From: Helicobacteraceae bacterium
GTDB taxonomy: Bacteria > Campylobacterota > Campylobacteria > Campylobacterales > SZUA-545
Assembly (NCBI GenBank): GCA_031275395.1
Contig: JAISOU010000092.1
Span: forward strand, 1-29,043
Reading direction: 5' to 3'
DNA length: 29,043 bases
The position numbers and the translations under genes were made by a program. Of the stretch, positions 28,986 through 29,043 are shown in pieces. A model generated the notes under the pieces. The model searched no databases. It was not told the DNA's origin and saw only the letters and a list, made by a program, of their open reading frames with translations. The first letter of the stretch is position 1, and each line of letters begins with the position of its first letter.

Positions 28986-29043
28986 CTATTATCTTTTTTT
29001 GTTGTCTAATTATGTGCCATATCTGTTCATGGCATAGATAACA

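Noticed and set aside
17687-29043. Calling the element a filamentous phage outright
   Set aside because: Tiny single-helix proteins are suggestive, but no Zot/pI ATPase, replication initiator or pIII-like gene is in the window, and a ParM-type locus is unusual for such phages.

Overview
The window looks like a Campylobacterota (epsilonproteobacterial) genome fragment. Supporting signs are an nrfH-nrfA pair with the Lys-ligated CxxCK haem, flavin-dependent ThyX, a YceI protein, HU, a PrmC/ABC-ATPase pair, long intergenic poly-G tracts, and strong use of GCGATCGC-type sequence in the chromosomal genes. This placement is inference; there is no rRNA gene in the window. No tRNA or rRNA genes were recognised.

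Layout. (1) 0.4-11.5 kb is ordinary, compact chromosome with intact genes: an OmpR-type two-component system, a Spy/CpxP-like periplasmic protein, YceI, an MlaF-type ABC ATPase with prmC, a HAD phosphatase, thyX, an RRM protein, a universal stress protein, an M23 peptidase, HU, a Bax-like glucosaminidase and glutaminase. (2) 11.6-14.4 kb is an AT-rich, decaying acquired island. It holds an NTF2-like protein, an EcoRV-like endonuclease and its M.EcoRV-like partner (each with one frameshift), and a P-loop kinase remnant. (3) 14.47-16.68 kb is nrfHA, which makes the periplasmic nitrite-to-ammonia reductase. Its promoter carries a perfect FNR-type palindrome about 42 bp upstream of the predicted transcription start. 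(4) From about 16.7 kb to the end of the window is a plasmid- or phage-like element made mostly of proteins I do not recognise.

The element starts with a truncated cytosine methyltransferase. A divergent control region of GGGCGCTAA repeats follows (parC-like), then a ParR-like and a ParM-like gene, then a long rightward operon of unknown helical and membrane proteins. The actin gene appears circularly permuted and needs a +1 frameshift. A 630-residue membrane protein is interrupted by one in-frame TAG. The right part runs leftward. It holds tiny membrane-protein operons, each separated by a conserved three-branched RNA element with compensatory changes, and a conserved small protein. It also holds two copies of a small-peptide gene faced by antisense promoters and terminators (type I toxin-antitoxin-like), a single type I-C-like CRISPR repeat with no array, and a VRR-NUC nuclease broken by a frameshift.

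The most notable signals are the permuted actin, the solitary CRISPR repeat between two toxin-like cassettes, the repeated structured RNA leaders, and the clustering of +1 frameshifts in the acquired regions but not in the chromosome. Either these regions are decaying, or the assembly has errors there, or recoding occurs; reads and transcripts would decide.
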